From NCBI GenBank assembly GCA_009767595.1, contig VSDK01001314.1:155426-219425 (forward strand): DNA of 64,000 nt, read 5' to 3'. A program made the position numbers and the translations under genes. This DNA comes from Symbiodinium kawagutii. Lineage: Eukaryota > Sar > Dinophyceae > Suessiales > Symbiodiniaceae. The first letter of the stretch is position 1; each line of letters opens with the position of its first letter. A model generated the notes under the pieces. The model did not search any database and was not told the DNA's origin. It worked only from the letters and a program-made list of their open reading frames with translations. Positions 9,690 to 20,795 of the stretch are shown here, in pieces.

Positions 9690-9848
9690 TTGCATGATTT
9701 TCTGATCCAAGTCGTGTCTATGAATAATGAGTGGTTTTGTTTCTTGTTCACCTGCAACCGGGGAGCAGGGACTTGTCAAGCTATTGATTATGGTTTGTTG
9801 GTGAGCCAGATATCCAAGTCATTTGTTTATACCGAGCTTAACTGGCTG
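9690..9848 (+). CDS. candidate exon ending at a family B element
   Basis: Open frame NNEWFCFLFTCNRGAGTCQA...QISKSFVYTELNWL ending at CTG|GTGG, the left terminal repeat of a family B copy. The exact start is not defined. Confidence 0.4.
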
Positions 9849-9941
9849 GTGGTCTTAAACATTTTTCATTTTCACTATTCTTCATTGACAAATGGTTGGT
9901 TGACTAATATTTTTCATAGGGGTGGTTCAACCACCAACCAG
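9842..9941. repeat. family B introner-like element
   Basis: CTGGCTGGTGGTCTTAAAC at the left, GGTTCAACCACCAACCAG at the right, 100 bp; GT and AG in the terminal repeats. Confidence 0.75.
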
Positions 9942-10119
9942 TTTATGATCAGTATCAATCATTATAGCCATATCATTAACCACTATTAACCACTAGTTGT
10001 TACCATAACCATAGGGTTTGAATCATATTATAACCATTGGACATAACCATGATTGGTTAATGATTTCATTTCGAAGAGTATTGCATGACATCAAAAAACG
10101 TCTTGAAATTCACTGCTCA

Positions 10120-10229
10120 CCAGCCATCCTGTGAGGTGCCAGCCCTGCGGCAAGTGCCACTAGGCCGGCACCGAACAGCAGGGCTGTTGACCAGCTAAGG
10201 ACCAGCCGTGGCGTTGCCCAGTGCAAATA
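10120..10229 (+). CDS. GC-rich island, possible exon
   Basis: GC-rich between CACCAG| and a family C element. The plus frame reads EVPALRQVPLGRHRTAGLL; the minus strand is also open and hydrophobic. Strand and frame undecided. Confidence 0.25.
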
Positions 10230-10240
10230 CTCTGCAGATA

Positions 10241-10722
10241 CATGGCTATGAGTCAAGCAGTTAACCAACCAATGACTCATGGAGGTTAATAACCAATGGT
10301 TAATGGTTAATAATAGGGATAACAACCAGCAACTATAGGGGATAACAAGCAGCAACTATAGGGGATATATACCAGCTATATATGGCTATGAGCCAATATT
10401 AATCAACCAACTTTCATGGGATTTCCACCAACAGTAATAGGGAAAGCAATAGTCAATAGTGGGGGAACCAGGGGGACTAAGGGTTTTGACCCACAGCCAC
10501 ATGGCGAGCTGGGTCAAGCAGTTAACCTACCAACAAATGGTTGATGGTCAATAATAGGGGAACAACTAGCAACTATAGGGGATATACCAGCTATGCATAG
10601 CGAGCTGGGTCAATATTAACCTACCAATTTCATGGGGGATAATACCCAACAAGTTCATAGGGAAAACAATGGTTATCAATGGGTGAAGCAGGGGGACCAA
10701 GGGTTTTGACCCACAACCGCAT
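10241..10722. repeat. two family C elements in tandem
   Basis: 10241-10501 and 10502-10722 each start with a GGCTATGAGTCAA or GAGCTGGGTCAA end and finish with GGGTTTTGACCCACA. Internal duplications of AGCAACTATAGGGGAT have lengthened both relative to the usual 118 bp. Confidence 0.75.
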
Positions 10723-10781
10723 GTGGCCGCTTGCAATAAAAGTTGTGAAGGTCTTTGTTCCTCTGCCATTTGTCATTATGC

Positions 10782-10881
10782 GGTAGTTTCTCAAAATTGG
10801 AGTACCCCAAAATCTTCCAAGGTTAACCGTTTGAAATAGTAAACCATCCAGTTTTGGGGTTCCCAAGTTGGAGAACACACC
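10782..10881. repeat. family A element
   Basis: GGTAGTTTCTCAAAATTGG at the left, CCCAAGTTGGAGAACACACC at the right. Confidence 0.65.
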
Positions 10882-10902
10882 AGATAGAAACCCTCTTGTA
10901 AA

Positions 10903-11292
10903 TTGCTCAAATGCACCATTCCCACGTCGAACTCCTGTGCATCAACATGTGCTCCCTATCAGCCCTCGCCAAACACCTGGCTGAATCATGTGACCGGACT
11001 TGCAGCAGGGGATCAGTTGAAGGGTTCTGGAATAGAAATGAAGCAAATGTTGTTTTTGCTCGGTCAGTATGTTCCATCATATATTTTTTGTGTGAAAAGA
11101 ATAAGTTGTATTCAGGTTTGTTATTGGTTGCTCGTCCCTGTGGAATTGGAAGTTCGCACACAATGCGCACCTCCCACAACAATTTGGAATCGCGACCAAG
11201 GGGACAAAAATCAGGTGAGCAACCGTCAAAACTCCGGTAATTTAAAAGTAGTATTCGGCTGCCATGGCTTGCAAGAAATCTTGAAAACATAA
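10903..11292 (+). CDS. possible coding region, 129 codons
   Basis: Longest plus frame here, including GSGIEMKQMLFLLGQYVPSY. A second plus frame and a 127-codon minus frame overlap it, so strand and frame are unproven. No domain recognised. Confidence 0.3.
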   Translation: MLKCTIPTSNSCASTCAPYQPSPNTWLNHVTGLAAGDQLKGSGIEMKQMLFLLGQYVPSYIFCVKRISCIQVCYWLLVPVELEVRTQCAPPTTIWNRDQGDKNQVSNRQNSGNLKVVFGCHGLQEILKT

Positions 11293-11450
11293 GGTAAGCG
11301 ATGGGACCTTCCCAAATAGCGATACCCCTTTTGTAATCTCTTGTATTGTTAAAGGTACTTGGAGGGTTTTACTCGCAAGCGATACCCCCCAGAAAATCAT
11401 ATCGTTGAAATGTGCCAAAACTGTGGTAAGCGATGGGACCTTCCCAAATT
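11291..11450. repeat. direct repeat pair 135 bp apart
   Basis: GGTAAGCGATGGGACCTTCC occurs at about 11293 and 11428, the first with a GTAAG donor-like start. The stretch between also repeats GCGATACCCC. No gene. Confidence 0.6.
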
Positions 11451-11540
11451 TGTCCATGGCATTGATTTCGAACCAGAGTTTAGAAAGTCGCACAGGTGAA
11501 AACACTGAGACACACACACAGAGTTGCCGTATTGAAATGG

Positions 11541-11600
11541 CTATGGGTCAATATTGACCAACCAATAATGGGGGTTAATTAATAACCATTTTTCCATTCA
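11541..11600. repeat. family C left half
   Basis: ATGGCTATGGGTCAATATTG followed by ACCAACCAATAATGGG; the right half is missing. Confidence 0.6.
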
Positions 11601-11637
11601 TGCCTCATGAGTCGGATGTACAACTCGTGGCTACGTG

Positions 11638-12290
11638 CTAGAAGAAATTCAGCTGCAGCTCAACTACCCTGTGCTGGCTGGTGGTTGGCACAGCTGTACT
11701 AGCTGTTAGCTCGACAGCAGCCAACCAGTTGCGCTCTGCATCAGAAAGGGAATCCCACTGTACGGCCCGGGTTCCACTCTTCTGGATGCGGCGGCTGAGA
11801 GAAATAAAAGCCGTCTCAATCAAAGCTCGGCAAAGACCAGGAGGATAGGCCTTGGCGGCTGCTGTCCGGAACTCCTTCTGGAAGTCGTCGTACCCAGCCA
11901 ATACATTCGTTGGGCGAGGCAGCGAGGGATCAGCAAAGCTTCGGAAGAGACCAGCAAAGTCATTCATGCCGGCACTGCGCAGAGCCGTAGGCTTCACCGA
12001 AGCGGCTCCATATTGATACTGGGCCAGGGTGTAGAGCTTCGCCGCAGGAAGTCTGCCAATCACATTCTTCTGGATTTCGGACCGCCAGATAGATGCGAAG
12101 GTCGGGTCTTCGGGTTCCTGGGGGTGCTCCATGACCGATGCCCCGCCATGGAGGACAATGTCCGTCTGGATCTCGAGGCCTTTGAACATCAGTGCAGTAC
12201 CCACACGCAACTGCTGAAGTTCTGTGGAATCCAAAAGTCGAAGACCCCACAATCGATCAGCATCCCTCAGTGGACGAGGCTTCGTCTTCG
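11638..12290 (-). pseudogene. methyltransferase-like domain, C-terminal part
   Basis: Continues the 12257-13538 frame after a one-base shift near 12286. It carries RPLRDADRLWGL, then VMEHPQEPEDP near 12130 (position of the ENV-type motif VI of C5 methyltransferases, here EHP), then QYQYGAASVKPT and KAYPPGLCRALIETA. It ends at a stop at 11638. Inferred role: DNA cytosine methylation or a derived function within the retroelement; not functional here because of the frameshift. Confidence 0.7.
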
Positions 12291-13538
12291 AAGCCAGGCG
12301 GCGGTGGCAGGTGTCTCGCTGCCGTCCAGGTTTCGCATGGAGGGCCGGAAAGGCCATATGCAAAAACACCTTTGGAAGCCAAAGTGCCAAGAGGAACACT
12401 TGCAGGTCCAAGGAGGTTACCCAAAAAAGGGTGGATCGCTGTGTCCACCGGAACATAGTGCACCTGAAAATCCGGAAAGTACGAAGATGCCAGTGAAGAT
12501 ACCCAATGGGCACAATCTTCGTCACGAGGATGTCCTGAAAACAAGTGCAGGATGTAGATGTGGCGTTGGCCATGACAATCCGCCACAATCGGCACACGAT
12601 CACATCGAGGAAATCCCAACAAGACAGGGGAGGTCCATGGACGTAAGAACTGCTGCTGGTTGCGGAAGTTGCAAGGAAGCGGTTCCCGTAGCATGATCTG
12701 ACGAGTGTCAGTGTGCACAACCGGCTGCCGAGGCGGAGGTGGTGAGGGCGCACGTTCATGAAGAACTTGCTCTCGTTGATGAAGCAAATGCCACATTGGA
12801 TGGTCATCTGCGAAGGCCATAAAAGCCTCCTCAACGGTTGCAATCTGATCAGGATCTTCCAACGAGTCAAGCATCTCATACATGGCTGTTTGCCCCCAGG
12901 TCAAGAAAACAAGGGCCTCCGCATTCATGGCCTCATCTGCAGGGTCCTCGTGGCAAAGACACGCCAACCATCGGTCGGCCAAAACATCTTCATCAATGTC
13001 AGCTGCACCATGTTGAGCGAGCCACTGACGAGTCGTCAGTGTGAGCGCTGGTGCAAGGCTGAAATACAACTGATCATCAAGTTGTGCAGGGAAGGCCGCA
13101 TCCTGCCATGAATGGTTGACTGCGTCAAGCTTTCGTTGATGCTGACGTTCCCATGCGGTATCAGCAGGCAGAAAATGTGGACCATGTGCAGGCATCCAGG
13201 GCAAACGATCCAGGTGACGAAGGGATTGCGGGATCTCAGAGGCTACCGGCTGGCCATTGGGCATTGGGTCCAAACGGGCTTGTAACACAGCAAAACATCC
13301 AGCTGGCTTGGCACGTGAATAGCGCAGATGCTGTTGCAACCGTTGCACAGTCCAAAAGCAACGGTGGCAGGCCTGGCATGTAGCCGTTGCCATGTATTGC
13401 CGTTCTTCACATCGAAGCTGGTGAGCCTTCCAGCGGTGAGAATTCAAAGCTTGGACAGATCCAGAGCACTTGGAGCAAGCCGTGCACCGATGCGGCCGGG
13501 CATCGTCTGAGGCGACAATGTCAGGTTCGGTCAGGGAG
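12257..13538 (-). pseudogene. retroelement zinc fingers and methyltransferase N-terminal part
   Basis: Frame open through most of the segment. Two fingers: CTAC-x12-HRWKAH (C-x2-C-x12-H-x4-H, about 13486-13421) and CQAC-x12-H (about 13378-13328). Near 12550 LHLFSG resembles the SAM-binding motif I, and near 12346 GPPCETWTAAR matches the PPC catalytic motif IV of cytosine-5 methyltransferases. The frame stops at 12257 just after the shift. Its upstream end is cut by the GCAT insertion site at 13539; upstream bases in the same open frame belong to the inserted element. Confidence 0.75.
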
Positions 13539-13542
13539 GCAT
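13539..13542. repeat. target-site duplication GCAT, left copy
   Basis: GCAT immediately precedes CTGGCTCCC, the left end of the 7.7-kb element; the same four bases follow its right end at 21246-21249. Confidence 0.75.
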
Positions 13543-14007
13543 CTGGCTCCCTTTTAGCAGAGGCCCAAAGGCCCAATTGTTGAGACAAACCAAAAACATG
13601 TGTATGTAGGACTTGGTTCAACATGGTTCAACTTGGCTCAAACTTGGCTCAAGGACTTGGCTCAATGGTCAAAAAAATTTCTAGGATTTGGCTCAAATTG
13701 GCTTTGAAAAGCAACCGCTATAGGATTTGGCTCAAATTGCCTCAAGGGCTTGGCTCAACTTGGCTCCAGGACTTGGCTCAACTTGGCTCAAAGACCTGGT
13801 CCAAAGGTCAAAATAGTTCTAGGATTTGGCCCAAATTGGCTCAACTGGGCTCAAAGACCTGGTTCAAAAGCAAAATGAATTATATAGGACTTGGCTCAAG
13901 GACTTGGCTCAAACTTGGCTAGGACTTGGTTCAAACTTGGCTCAAACTTGGCTCAAGGACTTGGGTCAAATTGGCCCAAGCTTGGCCGAAGGACTTGGCT
14001 AAAAGGT
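13543..14007. repeat. left terminal inverted repeat
   Basis: Starts CTGGCTCCCTTTTAGC and is mostly GGACTTGGCTCAA-type repeats with period near 12-21 bp. It ends at GGCTAAAAGG, as does the right arm. Confidence 0.8.
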
Positions 14008-15120
14008 AAGCCGGCGACCCCGGAAAAAAGGCGGAACGGCTTGGACTTCTTTGCCAGGGCCTGCAGAGACAAATCAAACCAACCAATCATGTATCATTTT
14101 TTCCAAAAAGACAAGTCGCTTTGGCTGCAATCTTAGCTGAAGAAGGTGGTTGACATGGGGCGCTGCAGACCAATATTGGTTGATGGAAGTGTCGTGCCCT
14201 GGGATTTTTCAAGGTGTGGTGGTGAGAGCTCCGGAATCCAGGATCAGTTGAAGACTTTTCAGCACCTTGATGCCACAAGCGACAGATTTTGTCTGCGCTG
14301 CAATTTGGCTGATGGAAGTGTTGTGACATGAAATAGCCCGCATTGTTTCACTGTAGGTGATAATACTTTTATCGGCCTGGTGTTTACAACCCCGCTTTTG
14401 AGAAACGTCTCAAAAGGTCGTACGTGGAAGTGTGCTTCCGTGTTACGACGCGACGATTGTTGTGTTAGAGCTTGTGCGAAAACATGAATTTGGAAAATTC
14501 TTCTGTTTTGCCCTGCTTTGAAAGTTTTCCCGTCGTCTAGCAGTGAGAATGGGTTCTTCACTGTTTCGCCTTTGTTTTCTCAACCTTGTACTTGGAAACG
14601 TCATGGCAGTCATGTGTTTCTTCCTACTTCAACTTGCAGTGAGTTGTGTACAAGAATCAGTTTGGGCAGCAAACTTTTTTCAGCGCACATGAGTTGAGTC
14701 TCCTTTGTGTGTTTCATGTTGGCTCATGATGGAAACACGAGTTCGTTTCATTTAAGTCAGTTTAACATTCGCGGTAGTGGGTGGGTGGTCCATCCATCCA
14801 TCCATCCATCCATCCATCCATCCATCCATCCATCCATCCATCCATCCATCCATCCATCCATCCATCCATCCATCCAAGAGATCAATAAATCGATGAACCA
14901 ACAAGTCGACGAAACAATCAATCAATCAATCCACCAACCAACCAACCAGTCAATCAATCAATCAATCAATCAATCAAAACTGTTAAAAGGGAATTAGGGT
15001 TTGATTTCGGAGAGGGTGCCTGAGAAACGGTTTCCACATGAACGGCAGCAGGCACGCAAATTACTGTATACCCAATCCTGACACCGGGAGGTGGTGACGA
15101 GAAATGACGCTACGGGGCAC
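14008..15120. repeat. element interior with (CATC)n and (CAAT)n
   Basis: (CATC)n runs from 14790 to 14876 (about 22 units) and (CAAT)n from about 14914 to 14977. A 96-codon open frame across them (HPSIHPS and NQSINQS repeats) is a microsatellite translation, not a gene. The rest is unremarkable. Confidence 0.75.
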
Positions 15121-16016
15121 CCATTTTTTATAATTGGAAGGAGTTCAACTTAAACCCCTTTATGATTATGAATTGGAGGGCAAGTCTGGCGGCAGCAGCC
15201 GTGCTAGTTCCAGCTCAGATAGCGAAATTAAAGTTTTTTGCGCTAAAAAACCTTGTAGTTGGATTTTTGTTGAGGATGACCCGTCTGCCCTCTGGGTGTG
15301 TATTCGGCTCAGCCTTGACATCGTCCAGAAAAATGTATTTGCGCTTGACTGTGTCTTGCGGCATTTGGGGCATTTACCTTGGGAAAGTGAGAGCGTTTCA
15401 AGTTTCAAGCATGGAATGAAAAGAATGATTGGATCTGAGTTCTATCTTGTTGGTTTTTAGAGGTGAAGTGATTGATCAAGATAGTTGGGGGTCAATCGTA
15501 TGTAGCTGTCAGAGATTAAATTTCTGTGGATTTTGTTGAACGCGGACTACTGCGAAAACATTTGCAAGGGATGTTTTCATTTGTCAGGATCGGCAGTTAG
15601 GGAATCGAAAACGATCAGATACCGTCCTAGTGTTGTACAATCAGAAGCCATGCCGAGCACAGATTGGAGGTCGTTGTTTGCATGACTCTTTCAGCACCTT
15701 GCGAGAAATCAAAGTCCATGGTTTCCGGGACGAGTAAACACTGAAACTGAAAGCGATGGACAGAAGGGCACCACCAGGAGTGGAACCCGCGGCTTCAATT
15801 AACTCAAAAGAAGGAAACTCACCAAGTCTAGAAATAGCAACTTTATAAGGGATGACATGTTGATAGTTGTTTCTCGATTCTATGGGTGAGGGTACATTGC
15901 CATTGTTCGCTGATGGAAAGATTGGTCTGACTAATTCTGTCAACCAAACAGACCCCAACACGCTAAATAGTCACATGTAACCTCCATGACATGGGCAACT
16001 TCTTAGAGTGTTTCCA
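15121..16016. other. element interior, weak reading frames only
   Basis: Plus frame 15134-15460 (108 codons) and minus frame 15641-15961 (106 codons, includes SAGSTPGGALLSIAFSF-like composition) are the only candidates for element-encoded proteins; neither resembles a transposase by eye. Confidence 0.35.
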
Positions 16017-16735
16017 GGCACATTGCGGTACTATAAGCAAACAGTCTCTCACTAGTTCGAATTTTGAGTGAATAATGTAGCTAAACACTGTTTTGCTTAC
16101 AGTACCGCAATGTGCCTGAGAACAGGGCGGTACTATAAGCAAAAACGGTGTTTAGCTACATTTATTCAAAGTTTGAACTAGTGAGACACTTGAGACACTG
16201 TTTTTGTTTATAGTACCGCCATGTGCCTGAGAACATTGCGGTACTATAAGCAAAAACAGTGTTTAGCCACATTCACTCAAAGCTTCAACTAGTGGGACAC
16301 TGTTTTGGCTTATAGTACCGCAATGTGCCTGAGAAAATTGCGGTACTATAAGCAAAAACGGTGTTTAGCTACATTTACTCAAAGTTGAACTAGTGAGACA
16401 CTGTTTTTGTTTATAGTACCGCCATGTGCCTGAGAACATTGCGGTACTACAAGCAAAACCAGTGTTTAGCTACATTCACTCAAAGCTTCAACTAGTGAGA
16501 CACTGTTTTTGCTTATAGTACCGCAATGTGCCTGAGAACATTGCGGTACTATAAGCAAAACCAGTGTTTAGCTACATTCACTCAAAGCTTGAACTAGTGA
16601 GACACTGTTTTTGCTTATAGTACCGCCATGTGCCTGAGAACATTGCGGTACTATAAGCAAAAACAGTGTTTAGCCACATTCACTCAAAGCTTGAACTAGT
16701 GAAACACTGTTTTTGCTTATAGTACCGCAGTGTGC
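16017..16735. repeat. array of seven hairpin units
   Basis: Each unit runs from TTGCGGTACTATAAGCAAA through a TTCACTCAAAGCTTGAACT centre to TTTGCTTATAGTACCGCAA, so every unit is itself an inverted repeat. Units are joined by TGTGCCTGAGAACA at about 16111, 16222, 16324, 16425, 16527, 16629 and 16731, a spacing of 101-102 bp except the first (111). GTACCGCAA alternates with GTACCGCCA between units. Confidence 0.9.
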
Positions 16736-16792
16736 CTGGGAACATCTTGCATATAAGACTCAGCATCCCCGATTTGAGAAACATTCATAGGT

Positions 16793-18003
16793 TGTTGCGT
16801 TTTAACGCGCATAGATTTTTGGGCTTTAAGGTTCATAGATTTTTCGGGCCTGAGGGGTCATAGATATTCTGGTTTTGAGGCTCATGGATTTTTGGGCCTC
16901 AAGGTTTTTAGATTTGGGGCCTTAAGGCTCATAGCTTTTTGTTTCTTGGGGTTTAAAGGTTCAAAGATTTTTAGGTTCAAGGTTCATAGATGTTCAGCCC
17001 CTAAACTTCACAACTTCACAGATTTATCGCGCGCTGCTGAAGCCCCACCGTGTTGACAGAAGTGAGCGCTCGCAATTCGTGAGCGAAGGCCCTCAAAGCT
17101 AGTGAGCGCTAGTGACTGTTTGCTCTCAACACTCGTGAGCGCTTGTGATTGTTGATGAGTGCCCCCACCCTCACCGTCCTCTCAACACTCGTGAGCGCTT
17201 GTGAATGTTGACACCGTCCTCTCAACATTCGTGAGCGCTTGTGAATGTTGAGAGCACTGGCTTAATTGAATTGCCCCAAATTGCCCCGGACTGTTGAGAG
17301 GAGTGGGTCAGATTGACCCACCCCTCTCAGTACTCACAAGCGCTTGTGAGTGTTGAGAACCCACCCAGGGGGTTTACAGCGCACATTCGGAGGAGACCAC
17401 AACGCAGGCCCATAGTAAGGGAACGCGCATTTTGGGGGGTGGGTTCTCAACAGTCACAAGCGCTTGTGAGTACTGAGAGGGGTGGGTCAAGTTGACCCAC
17501 TCCTCTCAACAGTCCGGGGCAATTCAGGCCAATTAAGCCAGTGCTCTCAACATTCACAAGCGCTCACGAATGTTGAGAGGACGGTGTCAACATTCACAAG
17601 CGCTCACGAGTGTTGAGAGGACGGTGAGGGTGGGGGCACTCATCAACAATCACAAGCGCTCACGAGTGTTGAGAGCAAACAGTCACTAGCGCTCACTAGC
17701 GTTGAGGGCCTTCGCTCACGAATTGCGAGCGCTCACTTCTGTCAACACGGTGGGGCTTCAGCAGCGCGCGATAAATCTGTGAAGTTTAGGGGCTGAACAT
17801 CTATGAACCTTGAACCTAAAAATCTTTGAACCTTTAAACCCCAAGAAACAAAAAGCTATGAGCCTTGAGGCCCCAAAGCTCAAAACCTTGAGGCCCAAAA
17901 ATCCATGAGCCTCAAAACCAGGATATCTATAACCTCTCACTCCCAAAAAATCTACGAACCTTAAAGCCAAAAAATCTATGCGCGTTAAAACGCAACAATC
18001 TAT
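16793..18003. repeat. giant inverted repeat, arms about 570 bp
   Basis: Left arm 16793-17366 and right arm 17437-18003 are reverse complements with scattered mismatches, separated by a 70-bp spacer. Outer arm parts contain the CATAGATTTTTGGG motif of the downstream minisatellite; inner parts contain repeats of CTCACAAGCGCTTGTGAG, a perfect 18-bp palindrome. A very stable hairpin or cruciform is expected. Confidence 0.9.
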
Positions 18004-19560
18004 CAACTTGGAGACCTAAACATCTGTGAATTTTGAGGCCCAAAAAGCTAAGAACATTAAGGCTTGAAAAATATAATGAAATTCAAGGCCCGGGAATCTA
18101 TAAACCTTAAGGCCCAAAAAAAGTAAAGCTTAGGAACCGCAAGTCTACTTACCCCAAGGCCCAAAAATCTACGAACCGTAGGGCCCAAAAATCTATGAAC
18201 TTTACGGCCTTAAGACCTCAAACCTGTGGCCTGAACCAAATTATGAATCTGAAGGCCCAAAGGTATAAATCTTAAAGCCCAGAAATCTATGAATGTCCAG
18301 GCCCAAAAATCTACGAATCTTAAGGCCCAAAACCTATGGATCTTGCAGCCCAAAAAATCTATTAATTTTCAAATTCAAACATCCATGGAATTGACGGCCA
18401 AACAACCTATAAATCTTACTGCCCAAAAATCTATGAATCTTAAGGGCTAAAACATTGTGAAATTTCAGGCCCAAGCCCCCAAATCTATGACCAAAAATCG
18501 ATGAAACTTGACCCAAAATCCAAAAGACTTTAAGTCAAAAAATATGGAGCTTAAGGCCCAAACATTTATGAACCCTGAGGCCCAAACCTTGAGACCCAAA
18601 AATCTATGAACCTCAAGGCCCACATATCTAGACACCCTAAGACCCAAAAATCAAATTTACGGCCCAAAATTGTAGAGCCGTAGAACCCTAAATCTTTGAA
18701 TTTCATGCCAAAATACAATGAACGGTAAGACCCTGAAATCTATGGGCCTGAAGGCGCCAAAAAAATCTAAATGTTCGAATCCCAAAAAAAAAATCTTAAA
18801 ACCCAAAATCAATGAAACTGACGGCCCAACAATCTATGGCACTTACGGCCCAGCAATCTATGAATCTTAAAACCCACAAATCTACGAACCTTAAGGCCTG
18901 AACGCAAACCTGCGGCCCAAAACAATTTATGAATTTCAACGCTCAAAAATCTATGTGGGTCCAGGCCCAAACATCTGTGAATCTTAAGGCCCAAAATCTA
19001 TGGACTTTGCAGCCCAAAAAATCTATGAATTTTCAAGTTCAAACATCCATGGAATTGAAGGCCACAACCTATGATTCTCAAATCCCAAATCTATGAATTT
19101 GAAGACGCGCAAAGAAGGGGACCTTAAGGCCCAAAAATATAAGAATTTAGGAATCCTAAAGCCCAAAAATTTACGAAACGTAAGGCCAAAATATCGATGG
19201 ACCTTCTTAAGGCCCATAAATTTATGGATGTCAAGGCCCAAAAGTTTTAGGACTCGATCGAAAAAATGGATTAAAAAATGAAATCTTTAAGGCCAAAAAA
19301 GTCTATGAACCTTAAGGCCCGAAAGAAAATAATCAAACCAAAAAATCTACGAACCTTAACGCCCAAAAGTCTATGATTTCTAAAGCCCCCCAAAAAAGGG
19401 TTACGGCCCAAAAAATCAAAGAATCTCGAGGGCTAAAACTTATGGAAATGACAACCCAAGAATCTATGAACCTTAAGCGCCCCAAAAATGTGAATTTTAT
19501 CCATCTATGATTTTTAAGACCCAAGAACCCATGACCTAATTGTTTCAAAATTTTCAAAAT
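18004..19560. repeat. directional minisatellite, unit about 25-30 bp
   Basis: Several dozen degenerate copies of AATCTATGAACCTTAAGGCC, all in one orientation, continuing the right arm of the giant inverted repeat without a break. The minus strand gives hydrophobic, basic short frames (HRFLGLKV-like) that are repeat translations. Confidence 0.9.
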
Positions 19561-20194
19561 CTGAAGGGCCAAGCAACGACAATCCGCAAGAGCTTCAAAG
19601 ACCACGAACAATCACATCAACGAACCGTCCGTAATCACAATATATAAATTCGAAAACAAAAACAAATCAAAAAACGATATGAAAGAAAAAACAATTGCAA
19701 CTTTGTTATTCCAAGGGTAGCAACTCAGTTTTTTTGTGATCGTTTTCATTGTTGAAAGAAGCTAACAAGGTTTCTCCATATTCCATTTTGACCACCTGAC
19801 CTGGATTGTTTAGCTGTCCGTGCGCTGAGCACCAGTTTACGAAACACGGCCTGACTTTGAGTGGTGTTTTGGACCTTGGCAAGGGAAATTTTTGTCGATA
19901 AAAAAATCAAACACTTCAAAACACCAAATGACAGACGCGTTTGAAAAATCTAAATTTTGAACATTTACAATCAAAACAAATGAATAAACAAAGAAACAAT
20001 CAAATAACATTGAAAGAGCCAATTAGGAAACTTTGAAAGCAAACCAACAAACAAATGTTGAAAAAAACATCCGAAGCTGAAAGCAACAAATGAACACTCA
20101 CAAACCAATGCTTTTTTTCCAACAAAAATATCGCCGAGGTCCTGGATAAATAAAGAATAATTTACACCATGAAATCCATTGCAATATGTGATTT
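19561..20194. other. element interior, no gene seen
   Basis: AT-rich sequence without convincing frames. Confidence 0.5.
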
Positions 20195-20395
20195 TCTGTG
20201 AGCCAAGTTGAGCCAAGTCCTCGAGCCAAATCCTTGAGCCAAGCCCTTGATCCATGTCCTTGAGCCAAATCCTTGAGCCAAGCCCTTGAGCCACGTCCCT
20301 GAGTTTGAGCCATGTCCTTGAGCCAAATCCTTGAGCCAAGTCCTTGAGCCATGTCCTTGAGCCATGTCCCTGAGCCAAGTCCTTAAGCCACGTTT
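20195..20395. repeat. inner block of GAGCCAAGTCCTT repeats
   Basis: About ten copies of CCTTGAGCCAAG or CCTTGAGCCATG, the same unit as in the terminal repeats and in the right-arm orientation, separated from the right arm by about 400 bp. Confidence 0.85.
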
Positions 20396-20795
20396 TTCAT
20401 TTTTTCTTCCAAAACAGCTGGAAAATAACAACGCGTCAAATTTTCACATCCATGTTTCAATGTCAACCATCATGCTGAATAATTCCTTTTCCACCCTTCT
20501 CAGCAGGCTGCCGCTTAGAGACAAACCGCTTTGCATTCCAGCGTCTACAAAACATCATGAGTGACTGCTGCATGCACTCTAAGTACCAGAAAACATTCAA
20601 CAAAATCGCGCTAAGGTCGTGGCCTTTAGGTGTTTTCCATCAAAATGTTCTTGGTAAAAAATCATTTACCAACCTACCCAAGTCCTGAAAATCCAGGACT
20701 TGGCCAGGTCTTGGAATTCCAAGACTTGGCTATTTTTGTTGAATCATGTTGAATAAATCGAGGTCATTCGTTGTGATGCTAATAAACGGTTTCCC

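Noticed and set aside
11960-12696. Plus-strand open frames of up to 227 codons
   Set aside because: Shadows of the minus-strand methyltransferase-like reading frame.
11638-13538. A host DNA methyltransferase gene
   Set aside because: It follows the reverse transcriptase and zinc fingers in one element and is frameshifted; it belongs to the retroelement.
14707-14997. 96-codon open frame
   Set aside because: Mostly a translation of (CATC)n and (CAAT)n.
15770-15800. tRNA-like GCGGGTTCCACTCC on the minus strand
   Set aside because: The surrounding bases do not form a T stem or a cloverleaf.
18334-19241. Several 60-70 codon minus frames rich in HRFLGLK
   Set aside because: Frames produced by the AATCTATGAACC minisatellite.
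16017-19560. CRISPR-like array
   Set aside because: Units are imperfect, contiguous or self-palindromic, with no unique spacers, and the context is a eukaryotic mobile element.
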